64,000 nucleotides of DNA from Nitrososphaera sp. (GCA_039938515.1 JBDUUL010000010.1:248001-312000); one strand, 5' to 3'. Numbered from the stretch's first letter, positions 1 through 8,672 are shown. A program made the numbers and translations. Notes: generated by a model from the sequence alone, not told the origin.

Positions 1-2
1 TG

Positions 3-677
3 AGCAACCTAGATATTCATATTGTTAGCGCCGCCACCTATTCCGCGTATTATAGTGGCAATACCGTGACACCTTGGGCGCCCAATACTGACCAATTCGG
101 AATCTACCATGCTCCCGAGACTGTCACTTTTGGACTCTACTCAGGCACGCATATTGGATGGACATCATTGAGCCAAATGAAGCACTTGATTGACGCCGGA
201 ATCAAGGCCAGAGGCTGGAGCGTGGTGACACTTCATCCGCAAGACTTTAGCAAGTACACCCCTGACGGGCAAACAGCGCTAAATGTCGTTAACAAGACAT
301 CAACCAACAGACTTGGCGGTCTGCTTAATTTCATTCACGCGCGTGGCTATGCCATCGCTTCATTTCATGACCTCGCTAATTCTGAAGCAAGGCAACATGA
401 CGATGTTGCACCCAATGTTACGGTTTCACCTGAGGGGGGACACTACACTACAATTGTGCACGTAGGATTGACGGCCGACAAGCCCTCCAAGATCTACTAT
501 ACTATTGACGGAAGCATCCCTACAAGCTCAAGCCCGGTGTACCCGAACAAGCTGAAGATTTCAGAGAATACAACACTCAAGTTCTTTGCTGTTGACCGGG
601 ACGGAAATATCAGTCCAATTTTGACGGAGCAGTACCGGATTGAACACAATGTATCCAAATCCGGCCATGGCGAGTAG
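3..677 (+). CDS. Polysaccharide deacetylase C-terminus with chitobiase-type beta domain (5' partial)
   Basis: The reading frame is open from the left edge, so the N-terminus and most of the catalytic NodB-like barrel lie outside the window. The first ~110 visible residues look like the end of a polysaccharide deacetylase: a W-S-V-V-T-L-H-P-Q-D-F strand followed by a helix ending in an I-A-S-F-H-D-L segment. The next ~75 residues form a beta-rich module with the Y-Y-T-I-D-G-S-I-P-T pattern of chitobiase/hexosaminidase C-terminal domains (CHB_HEX_C type), a common carbohydrate-side module in exported archaeal proteins. An internal GTG at 66 is only the first start-like codon seen, not the true start. 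It probably acts on N-acetylated glycans at the cell surface; the substrate cannot be told. Confidence 0.7.
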   Translation, partial: SNLDIHIVSAATYSAYYSGNTVTPWAPNTDQFGIYHAPETVTFGLYSGTHIGWTSLSQMKHLIDAGIKARGWSVVTLHPQDFSKYTPDGQTALNVVNKTSTNRLGGLLNFIHARGYAIASFHDLANSEARQHDDVAPNVTVSPEGGHYTTIVHVGLTADKPSKIYYTIDGSIPTSSSPVYPNKLKISENTTLKFFAVDRDGNISPILTEQYRIEHNVSKSGHGE

Positions 678-895
678 ACCCTCGTCAGACATAGATTTTA
701 GCAACAGCAAATGTGGGTACAGGACGCATCGCCCTAGCAGTCTAATTCAATATTGCAAATCCTGGCTTGATTGTCAATACCCGGAGACATTGCAAGACGT
801 TGGCCCAAAGTTTGCCAAGTAATCTATTGTCTGTTTAGGGAAATACTGGCATCCGAATAATGGTTCGTCAATGGCAGAGTGGCTAGTAGATTACG

Positions 896-1837
896 TTGAC
901 TGAATGCGGGGAGAAAGAAGCCATCGGAGATGCTGCCTTTGATATCCTTGAAGCGGAAAGTAATGGCCAGGATTTGCAAGGGCCTGATTCTGCAAGGCTC
1001 GAATTGCGTCGGCGGCAAGAGTTTGTTTCAATGATGAGCCATGAGTTAAAAAATGCACTTACTCCTATCGTCGCATTCTCTGACATGCTCAATAAGAAAA
1101 TCAAAGTCGGATATCAGCTGACCGACAATGATGTTAAATCATTACAGATAATACGCGACAGCGGTCATAGAATGAAGCATCAAATCGAAGACCTTATGTC
1201 AGCGTACAAATTGGACATGCATCTAAGGTTCTATTTCAGGTCAGTAGATCTGGTTCAACTTATCGAGGAATCCGTTAGCGACTTTTCCACTCTTTTATCC
1301 GAAAGGGGAATAACAGTTGAGAAGGCATTTCGGCTGAATCTAGGTAACAAAGATGCAAGATTATCAAGTGAGTCGGAGACAAAGCAGCAAGTACACTTGA
1401 ACTGCGACCCTCAGAAGATAAAGGAGGTGTTTGCGAACCTGCTGACAAATGCAATAGACTTTGTTCCTGCTGGTTATGGCAAGATAGCGATTGAAGTAGA
1501 GATAGTCTCACACGATGCCCTGGGTCCATCAACAAAGTTGACAAAAAACACTGGATCGACGTTATTGCTCTTCTCGATTAGCGATAATGGACCTGGCATT
1601 CCTGATAACGCCGTGCCCAATATTTTCAAAAAGTTCTATCAGGTTGATCCAAGCAAGGCGCGCAGATTTGGGGGCACAGGCCTTGGCCTGCCAATCTGCA
1701 AGGGAATCATTGAAGCACATGGAGGAAGCATATGGTACGAGTCACCCGCGTCAGAATCTGAAATGAAAGGCGCGTGTTTCAAGTTTTGTTTGCCTCAAGA
1801 CTCTAGTGGAAATGCTATTGCTTCTAGCGCAATCTGA
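896..1837 (+). CDS. Histidine kinase (HisKA + HATPase_c), no visible sensor domain
   Basis: This is a 313-residue sensor-type histidine kinase. The H box is S-H-E-L-K-N with phospho-acceptor His49. The N box (N-L-L-T-N-A-I), G1 box (D-N-G-P-G-I-P), F box (F-K-K-F-Y) and G2 box (G-G-T-G-L-G-L-P-I) are all present, so it should be catalytically competent. Only ~40 residues precede the H box, and an in-frame stop lies just upstream at 887-889, so no PAS, GAF or membrane sensor is encoded. The start used is TTG at 896. It may be a soluble kinase taking its signal from a partner, or a larger kinase whose 5' part has been lost. No response regulator is adjacent; the nearest is at 8673. Confidence 0.85.
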   Translation: MTECGEKEAIGDAAFDILEAESNGQDLQGPDSARLELRRRQEFVSMMSHELKNALTPIVAFSDMLNKKIKVGYQLTDNDVKSLQIIRDSGHRMKHQIEDLMSAYKLDMHLRFYFRSVDLVQLIEESVSDFSTLLSERGITVEKAFRLNLGNKDARLSSESETKQQVHLNCDPQKIKEVFANLLTNAIDFVPAGYGKIAIEVEIVSHDALGPSTKLTKNTGSTLLLFSISDNGPGIPDNAVPNIFKKFYQVDPSKARRFGGTGLGLPICKGIIEAHGGSIWYESPASESEMKGACFKFCLPQDSSGNAIASSAI

Positions 1838-2072
1838 AGCGTTTGGCCTGTAATCATAATGGCTTTTCTTGGATGTCCTGCTCTCGATCTATTTCTGACC
1901 TTCCCCGGCAATCCGAGGCATAGTCGCAAGTCTGTATCCTTTGCCTTGTAGTTGCTTGATTATCTTTTGGTGAATCTACAATAATCGAAATCCACCTACG
2001 ATTATGTTAATCTATAATCAAATCTGGCAATTTGTGCCAAGGCTTTTCTAGCTCGGCAATTGCCCGAAATTC

Positions 2073-2444
2073 ATGGCCCGAGAAAAGCTCTCGCTCCCGT
2101 TTGAAGTCGAGTATTCCGAGAAGCCTGGCAAAAAATCAAAGAACATGAAACGACTTGCGATAATTGTCAAGCCAGAAAATGTCAACGCGATTACATCGTC
2201 GCTTTCAGAGGTGGGCCTTGACTCTACTATTTATGATGTAAAGAGGGCGACAAAGGACAAGGAAAAAGTCATGACAGGCAGAGGCAGCGGCACCGCAGAA
2301 CTTGCCTACTCGAACAGAAAGCTAATAGCCACTGTAGTTAACGCTGACGACGTTGAAGGGGTGACTTCTAGAATAAAGAAGGCACTTGATGGCGACAAGG
2401 CAGTTGTGTTGATTTCTGCAGTTGACGATTTGGTAATCATTTAG
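2073..2444 (+). CDS. PII-like (GlnB-fold) signalling protein with shortened T-loop
   Basis: A 123-residue protein whose residues 25-123 follow the PII ferredoxin-like fold: a first strand L-A-I-I-V-K-P-E, a helix, a D-V-K-R strand, then I-A-T-V-V-N-A-D-D and a closing V-L-I-S-A-V-D-D strand that matches the C-terminal beta strand of GlnB/GlnK. The segment where the T-loop should be (G-R-G-S-G-T-A-E-L-A-Y) is several residues shorter than in classical PII and lacks the uridylylated Tyr signature. Starts at ATG 2073 or at ATG 2145, where the fold begins. There is no neighbouring ammonium transporter. PII proteins sense 2-oxoglutarate and ATP/ADP; whether this one does is unknown. Confidence 0.65.
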   Translation: MAREKLSLPFEVEYSEKPGKKSKNMKRLAIIVKPENVNAITSSLSEVGLDSTIYDVKRATKDKEKVMTGRGSGTAELAYSNRKLIATVVNADDVEGVTSRIKKALDGDKAVVLISAVDDLVII

Positions 2445-4028
2445 CGCATATTACCCTTCAGTTGTAGAGGACGACTTGTCCGCGTTCTATTACACACACC
2501 TTATCAAACTCTGACGTGGCGTGTTATGAAAAATGGTGGTCTTTAGAATACGCCAGATAATGTTCAAACTTGACAAACAAAAGGTCCCTGTGCATCAAGA
2601 TGGCTATTCAATTCACTCATGCCTCCGGCGAATGCTTGATTGAATCTTATGGATCTGTAATTCGGACTTGGCAGAATCAATTTGAAAGACTCTATGTTAT
2701 CCTGCTTTGCAGTAAGGAAAGCCTGTATGTCCTCGTTCTCTAGCGGTCTTTCCTCCCGATAACGTAGGACTAACTGCTAGTCTAGGATTTCACACTACAT
2801 CTCGGGCTTTTCTCCTTCAGATAAAATGTCGCATAGTCTTCCTTCCGCTCTTGACAAATATTCGATGCCCTGATGGAATTCTTCCTTCCAAGTAGGGCCT
2901 TTAAGGTTGGGAAACTTCTTCCACTAGGAAGTACGAGATCTTCCAGGTTCTCCGGAATATTCTTTCTACAAGTAATCTTCCGATGGGAAGAAGAGAAATA
3001 ACTGGAAGGGCATAACTACCTCGAAAAGCTTCCATTGGCTGGAATGCAGGAAGAGTACAAGTAATTGAAATCTAAAAAGACAAAATCAGATGTAGCAAGT
3101 GTCCCGGGCCCGAACATGACAAGATGCGATAGTGCCGCAATATCCTCTGTCATTGGTAGAACCACTTTTGTAACAACACAGCCGCTGTCGGAAAAGACTG
3201 ACTTAGGGCCACGCATCTTGCAATTGGCATGGCATTCCAGCTGTCAGCTGTATGTACATCCACTTCGATTAGCCGCTATGCCCCGCCATACTTTCTCGCC
3301 ATGCCAGTTTTCCACACAGTTTTTGCGGCCTTGACAGCCTGCCATGCGCCAAGCCCATAGCACTATTACCCGTGGTACTATCGAAAATACAGCGTGTTCT
3401 CTAGCAGAAGAGGGGGTCCGCCTGCCTGCTGTATGAGCACGGGGGGCAGGGTAATACGCCGCAAAGCCGCAGTTTGTGTGGAAAACCCTAGCTCCTGGGT
3501 GATAGAATCACCCTTTTCTCAATCTCAATGTATCTATACTAGCCATGAAAATCAGGCGAGTCTTTGACCGCTAAGGCCTGTCTATAGGCTTGGCTGATAC
3601 AATCACCTTTCTTTCTTTGTATACAACAGCCACGATGGCGGCTGAAAGTCTAAGGGAGGTCTTGGCCTCAGCAGTCTGCAAAGTGCCAAGTGACACTTTC
3701 GCTTTGGAAGGCCTAGGGCGTCAGGCATAGGGCCATAGCCAGCTCTTCAAGGCCTAGGCCTTATGGTACACTAGCAGCCCTGCCAGCTAACAGGCATGGT
3801 GGATCCATACAGTTTTCCAGTTGGCATAGCTGCCTGCCAAGCGCCATCCTCACAACTATAGTTATTGGAAGATCATATTCTTGTATGATCCAAAGGTACT
3901 CCGGAATGGAAGATCTTCCTAAACAGTAACGGAAGAACGGCGTAAGATTCTTCCGTAGAGAATTATGGAAGATCAAGAAGATAGAATAGCAAATCTATTC
4001 TGAGATCTTCCTGGAAGATACCGATTTC
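2445..4028. other. 1.6-kb non-coding, palindrome-rich island
   Basis: No convincing protein gene is present on either strand. What it holds is structure. Two clusters (about 2870-3060 and 3860-4020) are rich in GAAGATC/GATCTTCC half-sites, including the 12-bp palindrome GGAAGATCTTCC near 3906-3920. Between them are short hairpins: GGGTGAT-AGA-ATCACCC at 3497-3513 followed by a T-rich run, a related stem at 3592-3607 also followed by T-rich sequence, and the perfect 14-bp palindrome AAGGCCTAGGCCTT at 3749-3762. Segments around 3300-3350 and 3810-3850 resemble one another. It may be a decayed mobile element with subterminal repeats, or a structured RNA region. Confidence 0.5.
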
Positions 4029-4223
4029 TTGTCAATAATATGGGATGACATTCCACTAAGCGACCTACTCTCATACATGAAGCATGTTGGCGTTGACCCC
4101 TGCCGAGTTTCCAAAACACCTACGAAGTTGCCCGAAGACGTCCTCCGAGGGTACCTGGAAGCGATGTTGTTTCTTTATCTGATGCCTCAAGAATATGCAA
4201 TATTTACTCCAGGTGCCGCATAA
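4029..4223 (+). CDS. Small hypothetical protein, 64 aa
   Basis: A short open frame starting with TTG at 4029, directly after the palindrome cluster and 65 bases before the tRNA. Composition is protein-like, with an acidic amphipathic N-terminal half, a V-D-P-C-R motif and a hydrophobic C-terminal helix ending in P-G-A-A. The frame is closed upstream by a TAG at 3987. I recognise no family. It could also be a fragment of a larger decayed gene, so the call rests only on composition and codon pattern. Confidence 0.35.
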   Translation: MSIIWDDIPLSDLLSYMKHVGVDPCRVSKTPTKLPEDVLRGYLEAMLFLYLMPQEYAIFTPGAA

Positions 4224-4253
4224 CATGGATGTTTGTAGCACAATTAGCAAACC

Positions 4254-4266
4254 AATGCCTAAATAG
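4254..4266 (+). promoter_or_regulatory. TATA-box-like promoter element for tRNA-Phe
   Basis: The AT-rich stretch around 4258-4265 (CTAAATAG) sits about 24-30 bases upstream of the mature tRNA 5' end at 4288, the expected distance for an archaeal TBP-binding box. It is the only such element in the immediate upstream region. Confidence 0.5.
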
Positions 4267-4287
4267 TGCCATATCACTTGTAGACAA

Positions 4288-4402
4288 GCCGCTGTAGCTC
4301 AGCCCGGGAGAGCACTCGACCTTTCTTTCCTTTCCTAAACAAAGAGAAGAGGGAGTGAAGCTGAAGACCGAGCTGTCGTAAGTTCAAATCTTACCGGCGG
4401 CA
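4288..4402 (+). tRNA. tRNA-Phe(GAA) with 41-nt intron at non-canonical position 30/31
   Basis: The acceptor arms GCCGCTG (4288-4294) and CGGCGGC (4395-4401) pair fully, with one G-U, and A73 is at 4402. The D-arm GCTC/GAGC and T-arm GTAAG/CTTAC around TTCAAAT are intact. The anticodon loop CTGAAGA gives GAA (Phe), and the overall sequence matches archaeal tRNA-Phe. The anticodon stem closes only if bases 4319-4359 are removed: exon 1 ends ...CTCG at 4318, and exon 2 starts with the G at 4360 that pairs with C39. The intron therefore lies between positions 30 and 31, not at the canonical 37/38. It has a pyrimidine-rich 5' half and purine-rich 3' half able to form a hairpin. CCA is not encoded. 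Confidence 0.93.
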
Positions 4403-4619
4403 CTAGTCTTCGCTGACTTTTGGCAATTCGCTATTGCAGGACAAAACAGTCATCCAGATAAGCAGAACTTGTGAAATTGCAATCCCTGCATCAAGCGCAT
4501 AACTCCAAGTCCAAGCAAGGTTAAGAAAATTGGTGAGACTAGTACTCCTATTGCCTCAAATTATGTGGGTGGCCGTCACATGTGTACGGGTCATTGGCTC
4601 AAGGCTAAAGGGATAGCCC

Positions 4620-4940
4620 TTACTCAAGGAGTACTACTCGGACCTTTCTGCCGGCCCAGCTCTTTGGAACCAGGACCGCGCCGGACTTGCCGTCAGACTC
4701 TACGCAGCGCTCGAGCTCGCTTACAACACTGCCCGGTGCCTTCTTTCGCTCCTGCGCTTCTTTGCCTGGCTGGCAGTACCTGCATGTAGGCTCAAAGCCG
4801 GCCTCGCCGTTTCTGACGTGGCTTCGCTCGTGGAGGTTTATCAGCGCGATCTCTCGCTGGAGTGATGTTATTTTTTCAAGTACGGCAGACGCACCCGGAC
4901 TCCTACTAAATTCGCACGCCATCAAGGTGGAAACGACCAT
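4620..4940 (-). CDS. DUF2080-like transposon-associated small protein (orphan)
   Basis: The last ~25 of 106 residues read S-G-A-V-L-V-P-K-S-W-A-G-R-K-V-R-V-V-L-L-E. This matches the core of DUF2080 proteins, small DNA-binding-like proteins found beside archaeal transposases. The upstream part contains a predicted helix (K-I-T-S-L-Q-R-E-I) and a C-R-Y-C pair that could bind a metal. No transposase frame is seen nearby, so it would be an orphan or remnant of an IS-type element next to the tRNA gene. The start may be the first ATG or the internal Met at residue 7. Confidence 0.5.
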   Translation of the reverse strand: MVVSTLMACEFSRSPGASAVLEKITSLQREIALINLHERSHVRNGEAGFEPTCRYCQPGKEAQERKKAPGSVVSELERCVESDGKSGAVLVPKSWAGRKVRVVLLE

Positions 4941-5090
4941 TTTTTTGCACCTGAACTAAATATTCAAAAGTCAACAAAGTCAAGCTACTAGCTCTGCACG
5001 AGCTTACTGGTGTACTGAATTTGACCAATTGGCTATCAATTATCTCACATCTTTTGTTATATGCGCTGACAAGACAGGTGTGTCTCGTTT

Positions 5091-6896
5091 ATGACAGTGA
5101 CTTCCTCGGCTGCCTCAAAAATCGTTTCAATTGAAGAAATCAATGAAGCCTTCAGCAACCTGTCTTCGACAATGGGCGGATCAAAAGATAACTATTTTGG
5201 CCTGATGTATATTGCAAAGCACTTTGGAATTTCCCCGGAAAAAGCAGCCGCCTTTGTTTCGTTTGGCGGCAACAGCTACGGTATAGACGCGTACTATCTC
5301 GACTTGCCCGCAAAAACGCTGTACTTGCTTGCCTTCCGCTGGTCTACGGACCACATGTCGCTCAAGGACCCGCTTGAAAAGCTAGGCTCTGAAGGTATGC
5401 ACAAGATATTCTTCAATCCGATGCGCTCGCAGGACGACAGCCCGATGATCGTCTCCCTGAAGACCACCCTTCACCAGAACTGGAAATCCATTGACAAGGT
5501 GTACGTCAACTTTGTGTTCAACGGCGACCCGGTCGACGCCGAACAGAGCCGGGTGCTGAGTTTCCTCCGCGAAAGCGTGGAGGACAAGCGCAGCTTTGTA
5601 GACAGCTACCTGTCGCGGGTAAACGACACGGAAAGCCTGCACGAGCTGATATTCCAGTATGTATCGAATGAAAAGTCGCTTGGCCACGTCGCTTCTTCCA
5701 GGGAGTCGACCCAGTATGACGTCGAATACGACAACTCGCTTACAGTGTCGCACCACGACAACGAGCTTCGCGTAGTCTTTGTCAAGCTTGAAACGCTGTA
5801 CAGGATGTACGACGACCTTGGCGAGCGGTTCTTTGAAAAGAACATCAGGTCCGGCCTTGACGACGGCAACATGACAAACGTGCAAATCAAAAAGTCGCTG
5901 AAGAACCTGGTCGACGGCATCGAGCCGCCGGAATACTTTACCCTGTACCACAACGGCATAACGCTTACCGCCCAGAACCTCCAGACGCTTGAAGGCGTAA
6001 TCAGGATGGTCGAACCCCGAGTGCTAAACGGCGCCCAGACAATAAAGATCCTAAAGCAGTTTGTCGACGAGTCGTCGAGCGCCGCCAACCCAGAGAAAAT
6101 CGCGCAGCTGCATGAAAGACTTGATCAGACAAAGGTGATGGCACGCGTGATAAAGTCGCACGAGGATGCCTTCCTGAAGAAGGTCACGATAAACAACAAC
6201 AGGCAGAACCCGATAATGCCCTGGAACCTTCGCGCAAACGACCTGGTTCAGATAGGCTTTGAGGAGATGTTCAACAAGCTCGGCATCTACTACGAGCGAC
6301 GCGAAAACGCATACAAGAACCTGACCGACGAGGACCTCGAGGCCTCCGGCACGGAGAAGGGCCTGGTGGAAATCCGCAAGTTTGCCCAGACGCTGCTTGC
6401 AATGCAGGGACAGATTGACAGGATGTCGGAGCTCAAAGAAATATTTGAGAACGAGACCTGGTATGCAGACACGTTCCGCGACCGCTACCTGCAAATCGAC
6501 CCGCGGCTTCATGTGCTGCTCTACAAAATTCAGTTCAGGCTGCCAAGCCTTATCCGGGAAATTAGAAGCGTCGGCAACGAAAAGTACGCCTATGTGGGAA
6601 GGGCCAAGAACCTCCTCTGGTGCCTCGCCATCCAGGGAATACTAAACGACCCCAAGTTCGACAAGTATGTGGAGTACTATGGCAACACCACCTCGCCGGA
6701 AGCAGGCATCACCGAGATTCTAAAGAATATGGCGACTACCAAGCTGCGCTTTATCCTGGCAGACACCTTTGAGAACAAGAAATACCAGGCAAACATCGCC
6801 GAAGCCAAGTTTACGTTCCTCCGCACCAGGGCGACGCTTGGCGACTGCCTCGACACTGCGGCAAGCAGGTTCAACTGGGAGCGCAAGTACCTCTAA
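5091..6896 (+). CDS. AIPR-family protein (abortive infection phage-resistance type)
   Basis: A 601-residue cytosolic protein with the hallmarks of the AIPR family (PF10592): Y-F-T-L-Y-H-N-G-I-T near residue 285, V-L-N-G-A-Q-T-I-K near 310-320, a V-T-I-N-N-N-R-Q-N-P motif near 367 and Y-Y-E-R-R-E near 400. The length is typical for the family. AIPR proteins are encoded with phage-defence loci in bacteria and archaea, but their biochemical activity is poorly defined. It stands alone, with a TATA-like TTATAT about 35 bases before the ATG, and lies just downstream of tRNA-Phe and the DUF2080 remnant. That position is typical of an integrated defence cargo gene. Codon choice looks like the host, so any transfer is not recent. 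Confidence 0.85.
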   Translation: MTVTSSAASKIVSIEEINEAFSNLSSTMGGSKDNYFGLMYIAKHFGISPEKAAAFVSFGGNSYGIDAYYLDLPAKTLYLLAFRWSTDHMSLKDPLEKLGSEGMHKIFFNPMRSQDDSPMIVSLKTTLHQNWKSIDKVYVNFVFNGDPVDAEQSRVLSFLRESVEDKRSFVDSYLSRVNDTESLHELIFQYVSNEKSLGHVASSRESTQYDVEYDNSLTVSHHDNELRVVFVKLETLYRMYDDLGERFFEKNIRSGLDDGNMTNVQIKKSLKNLVDGIEPPEYFTLYHNGITLTAQNLQTLEGVIRMVEPRVLNGAQTIKILKQFVDESSSAANPEKIAQLHERLDQTKVMARVIKSHEDAFLKKVTINNNRQNPIMPWNLRANDLVQIGFEEMFNKLGIYYERRENAYKNLTDEDLEASGTEKGLVEIRKFAQTLLAMQGQIDRMSELKEIFENETWYADTFRDRYLQIDPRLHVLLYKIQFRLPSLIREIRSVGNEKYAYVGRAKNLLWCLAIQGILNDPKFDKYVEYYGNTTSPEAGITEILKNMATTKLRFILADTFENKKYQANIAEAKFTFLRTRATLGDCLDTAASRFNWERKYL

Positions 6897-6983
6897 CTCC
6901 CTTCCTTTCTGTTTTCCGCTAAATCTTTTCTAGAAGCGATAGTCGCGCCGCTTTAATACTCTGCAAGGAAAAATCAGCTTGTC

Positions 6984-7130
6984 ATGTCCTCTAACTTCCG
7001 CTGCCCTGATTGCGGCAACGACCTCAAGAGCGTTATAGTTCCAAAGGGCGAGGTCGCACAGTGGAACTGCGACCCATGCCAGAACGCGTACACTATTGAA
7101 GACCTAAAAGCGTCGATTTACGTTCCGTAA
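6984..7130 (+). CDS. Small CPxC zinc-ribbon protein, 48 aa
   Basis: A 48-residue frame from ATG 6984 to TAA 7128. It carries two metal-binding knuckles, C-P-D-C near the N-terminus and C-D-P-C about 20 residues later, separated by a beta-hairpin-like V-I-V-P-K-G-E-V-A-Q-W. This is the rubredoxin-like fold of the tiny zinc proteins abundant in Thaumarchaeota, often thought to be transcription- or protein-interaction modules. It is convergent with the FtsZ-like gene. Confidence 0.75.
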   Translation: MSSNFRCPDCGNDLKSVIVPKGEVAQWNCDPCQNAYTIEDLKASIYVP

Positions 7131-7159
7131 AAAAAGGAAAAAAAGAGAGCGCGGCTCGC

Positions 7160-8266
7160 TCAGAACATTCCGAGGAAGCGCTTCTTTCTCTCTTCTACTT
7201 GTGCAGTTGGTGCCTGCTGAACTGGGTCAGGCTGGCCAAACGTGCTCTCAACACCCGTGAGGACGACCATCACCCTTGCCTTGCTCTTCATTGATGGGTC
7301 GACCCGTGCACCCCACACGATCCTTACATCCTTTGGAAGGCTTCTTGTGACAAGTTCTCCCGCACGCGTGACTTCCTCGAGCGTGATGTCGTCGCCTCCG
7401 GTGACATGAATGAGTGCGCCGTGTGCCATCGACATGTCCTTGACGTCGAGAAGCTGCGTGTCAAGTGCCATCCGTGTTGCCTGCTCAATCCTGTCAATCC
7501 CGTCGTTATAACCGACGCCGATTGCAGCAAGACCCTTGCCCTCCATGATGGCAGTCAGGTCTGCAAAGTCGATGTTGATAAGGCTGGCAGTAGTGATTGT
7601 CTCGGTTGTGCCCTTGATAAACTGGCCTACAAGTTCGTTCGCTACGCCGAGTGCCTGCTGAAGTGGCAGGTTGCCTGCGACTCTTGTCAGCCTGTTGTTG
7701 TCAAGCGCGACTACTGTATCGCATGACCTCTGCAGGTTCAGGAGTGCCTCCTTTGCCATCGAATATCGGTATCTCTCTACTGCAAAAGGCAGCGTGACGA
7801 CTGCAACTACAAGCGCGCCTGTCGACCGCTTTAGTTCGTCTGAAAGTATCTGAATAGCTCCGGTACCTGTTCCTCCTCCGAGGCCTGCGCACAGGAAAAT
7901 TATGTTAGAGCCCTGCGCCTCTCGGATAATTTCAGGCAGCGACTCGCGTGTTGCCTGCATACCCTTGTCCGGGTATCCTCCGCATCCCCGTCCCTGTGTA
8001 AGCTTGGGACCAATCAGAATTCTCCTGTCTGCTTTTGTAATGCCCAGGTGTGCTGCATCAGTGTTGACCGCCAGCAGTTTGCCTCCAGAGATCCCCTTGC
8101 TCTTGATCCATGAGACGATGTTACTGCCCGCTCCTCCCGCACCGATCACACAAACTTGTGGCTTTGCCATTTCCATGGCTGCTCTTAGTGTCTCTTCTTC
8201 CATCACCGCTTCAGGTGTAAGGTGAGTTGTGTGACTCATGCAGTTTCTACCTGAGGGTAGCGACAT
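7160..8266 (-). CDS. FtsZ/tubulin-family GTPase (divergent thaumarchaeal type)
   Basis: A 368-residue tubulin-superfamily protein. The nucleotide-binding elements are a G-A-G-G-A-G-S-N strand-loop, the tubulin signature G-L-G-G-G-T-G-T-G-A near residue 130, and a T7 catalytic loop N-I-D-F-A-D-L, so GTP hydrolysis on polymerisation should be possible. The core matches FtsZ; the C-terminal tail is short, ending K-K-R-F-L-G-M-F, rather than the usual FtsZ tail peptide. Thaumarchaeota divide with the Cdv/ESCRT machinery and their FtsZ homologues are divergent with uncertain roles, so this may be a cytoskeletal protein rather than the division ring. Starts are possible at 8266 or 8239. Confidence 0.9.
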   Translation of the reverse strand: MSLPSGRNCMSHTTHLTPEAVMEEETLRAAMEMAKPQVCVIGAGGAGSNIVSWIKSKGISGGKLLAVNTDAAHLGITKADRRILIGPKLTQGRGCGGYPDKGMQATRESLPEIIREAQGSNIIFLCAGLGGGTGTGAIQILSDELKRSTGALVVAVVTLPFAVERYRYSMAKEALLNLQRSCDTVVALDNNRLTRVAGNLPLQQALGVANELVGQFIKGTTETITTASLINIDFADLTAIMEGKGLAAIGVGYNDGIDRIEQATRMALDTQLLDVKDMSMAHGALIHVTGGDDITLEEVTRAGELVTRSLPKDVRIVWGARVDPSMKSKARVMVVLTGVESTFGQPDPVQQAPTAQVEERKKRFLGMF

Positions 8267-8672
8267 AAACAGTTGCTCGTATTTGTGTCTCTAATCGTAA
8301 TGCTTAAGTAGGAGATGAAGACGGACCGCCTAAAACTCCGAAAATATGCTCCAGGAATCCTAAAAATAACCGTCAAAAAGCGCGGATCTTCAAACTTTTT
8401 CCAGCAGAAAGCCTGTAGTTCATTGCTAGCGGATCATGCACATCCCGGCCTTCTGATACACCTTCCTCCTGCAGGTTCTGGTAACTTGGCGGGAGATGGA
8501 TGGAAATCTACGCACGAAATTCGAATCATGTCCGGTTAACTTACCAGAGCCCTGCGGCAAGACAAGTTCCCGCGGACTTACGCACATCTGCAGGCCCGGA
8601 ATTATTGCCGGTACGTAGAATATTGGACTAACAAATAATCAATACCCGCCAGCGGAACGATTCTCAATAGTC
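8267..8672. other. Intergenic region between FtsZ-like gene and response regulator
   Basis: These 406 bases separate two divergently transcribed genes. A TACTTAAGC element at about 8301-8309 is a plausible TATA box for the FtsZ-like gene. The rest has no recognisable gene; a 74-codon plus-strand frame starting at 8315 has no protein-like features. Confidence 0.4.

Noticed and set aside
3065-3334. Open frame of 89 codons in the palindromic island
   Set aside because: Composition is not protein-like, it runs through repeat sequence, and the codon pattern differs from neighbouring genes.
5382-6512. Long minus-strand frames opposite the AIPR gene
   Set aside because: They are mirror frames caused by the GC-rich codon use of the AIPR gene; Val/Arg/His-rich products match no family.
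8315-8539. 74-codon frame upstream of the response regulator
   Set aside because: No recognisable domain and no promoter at a suitable distance; the sequence appears to be intergenic.
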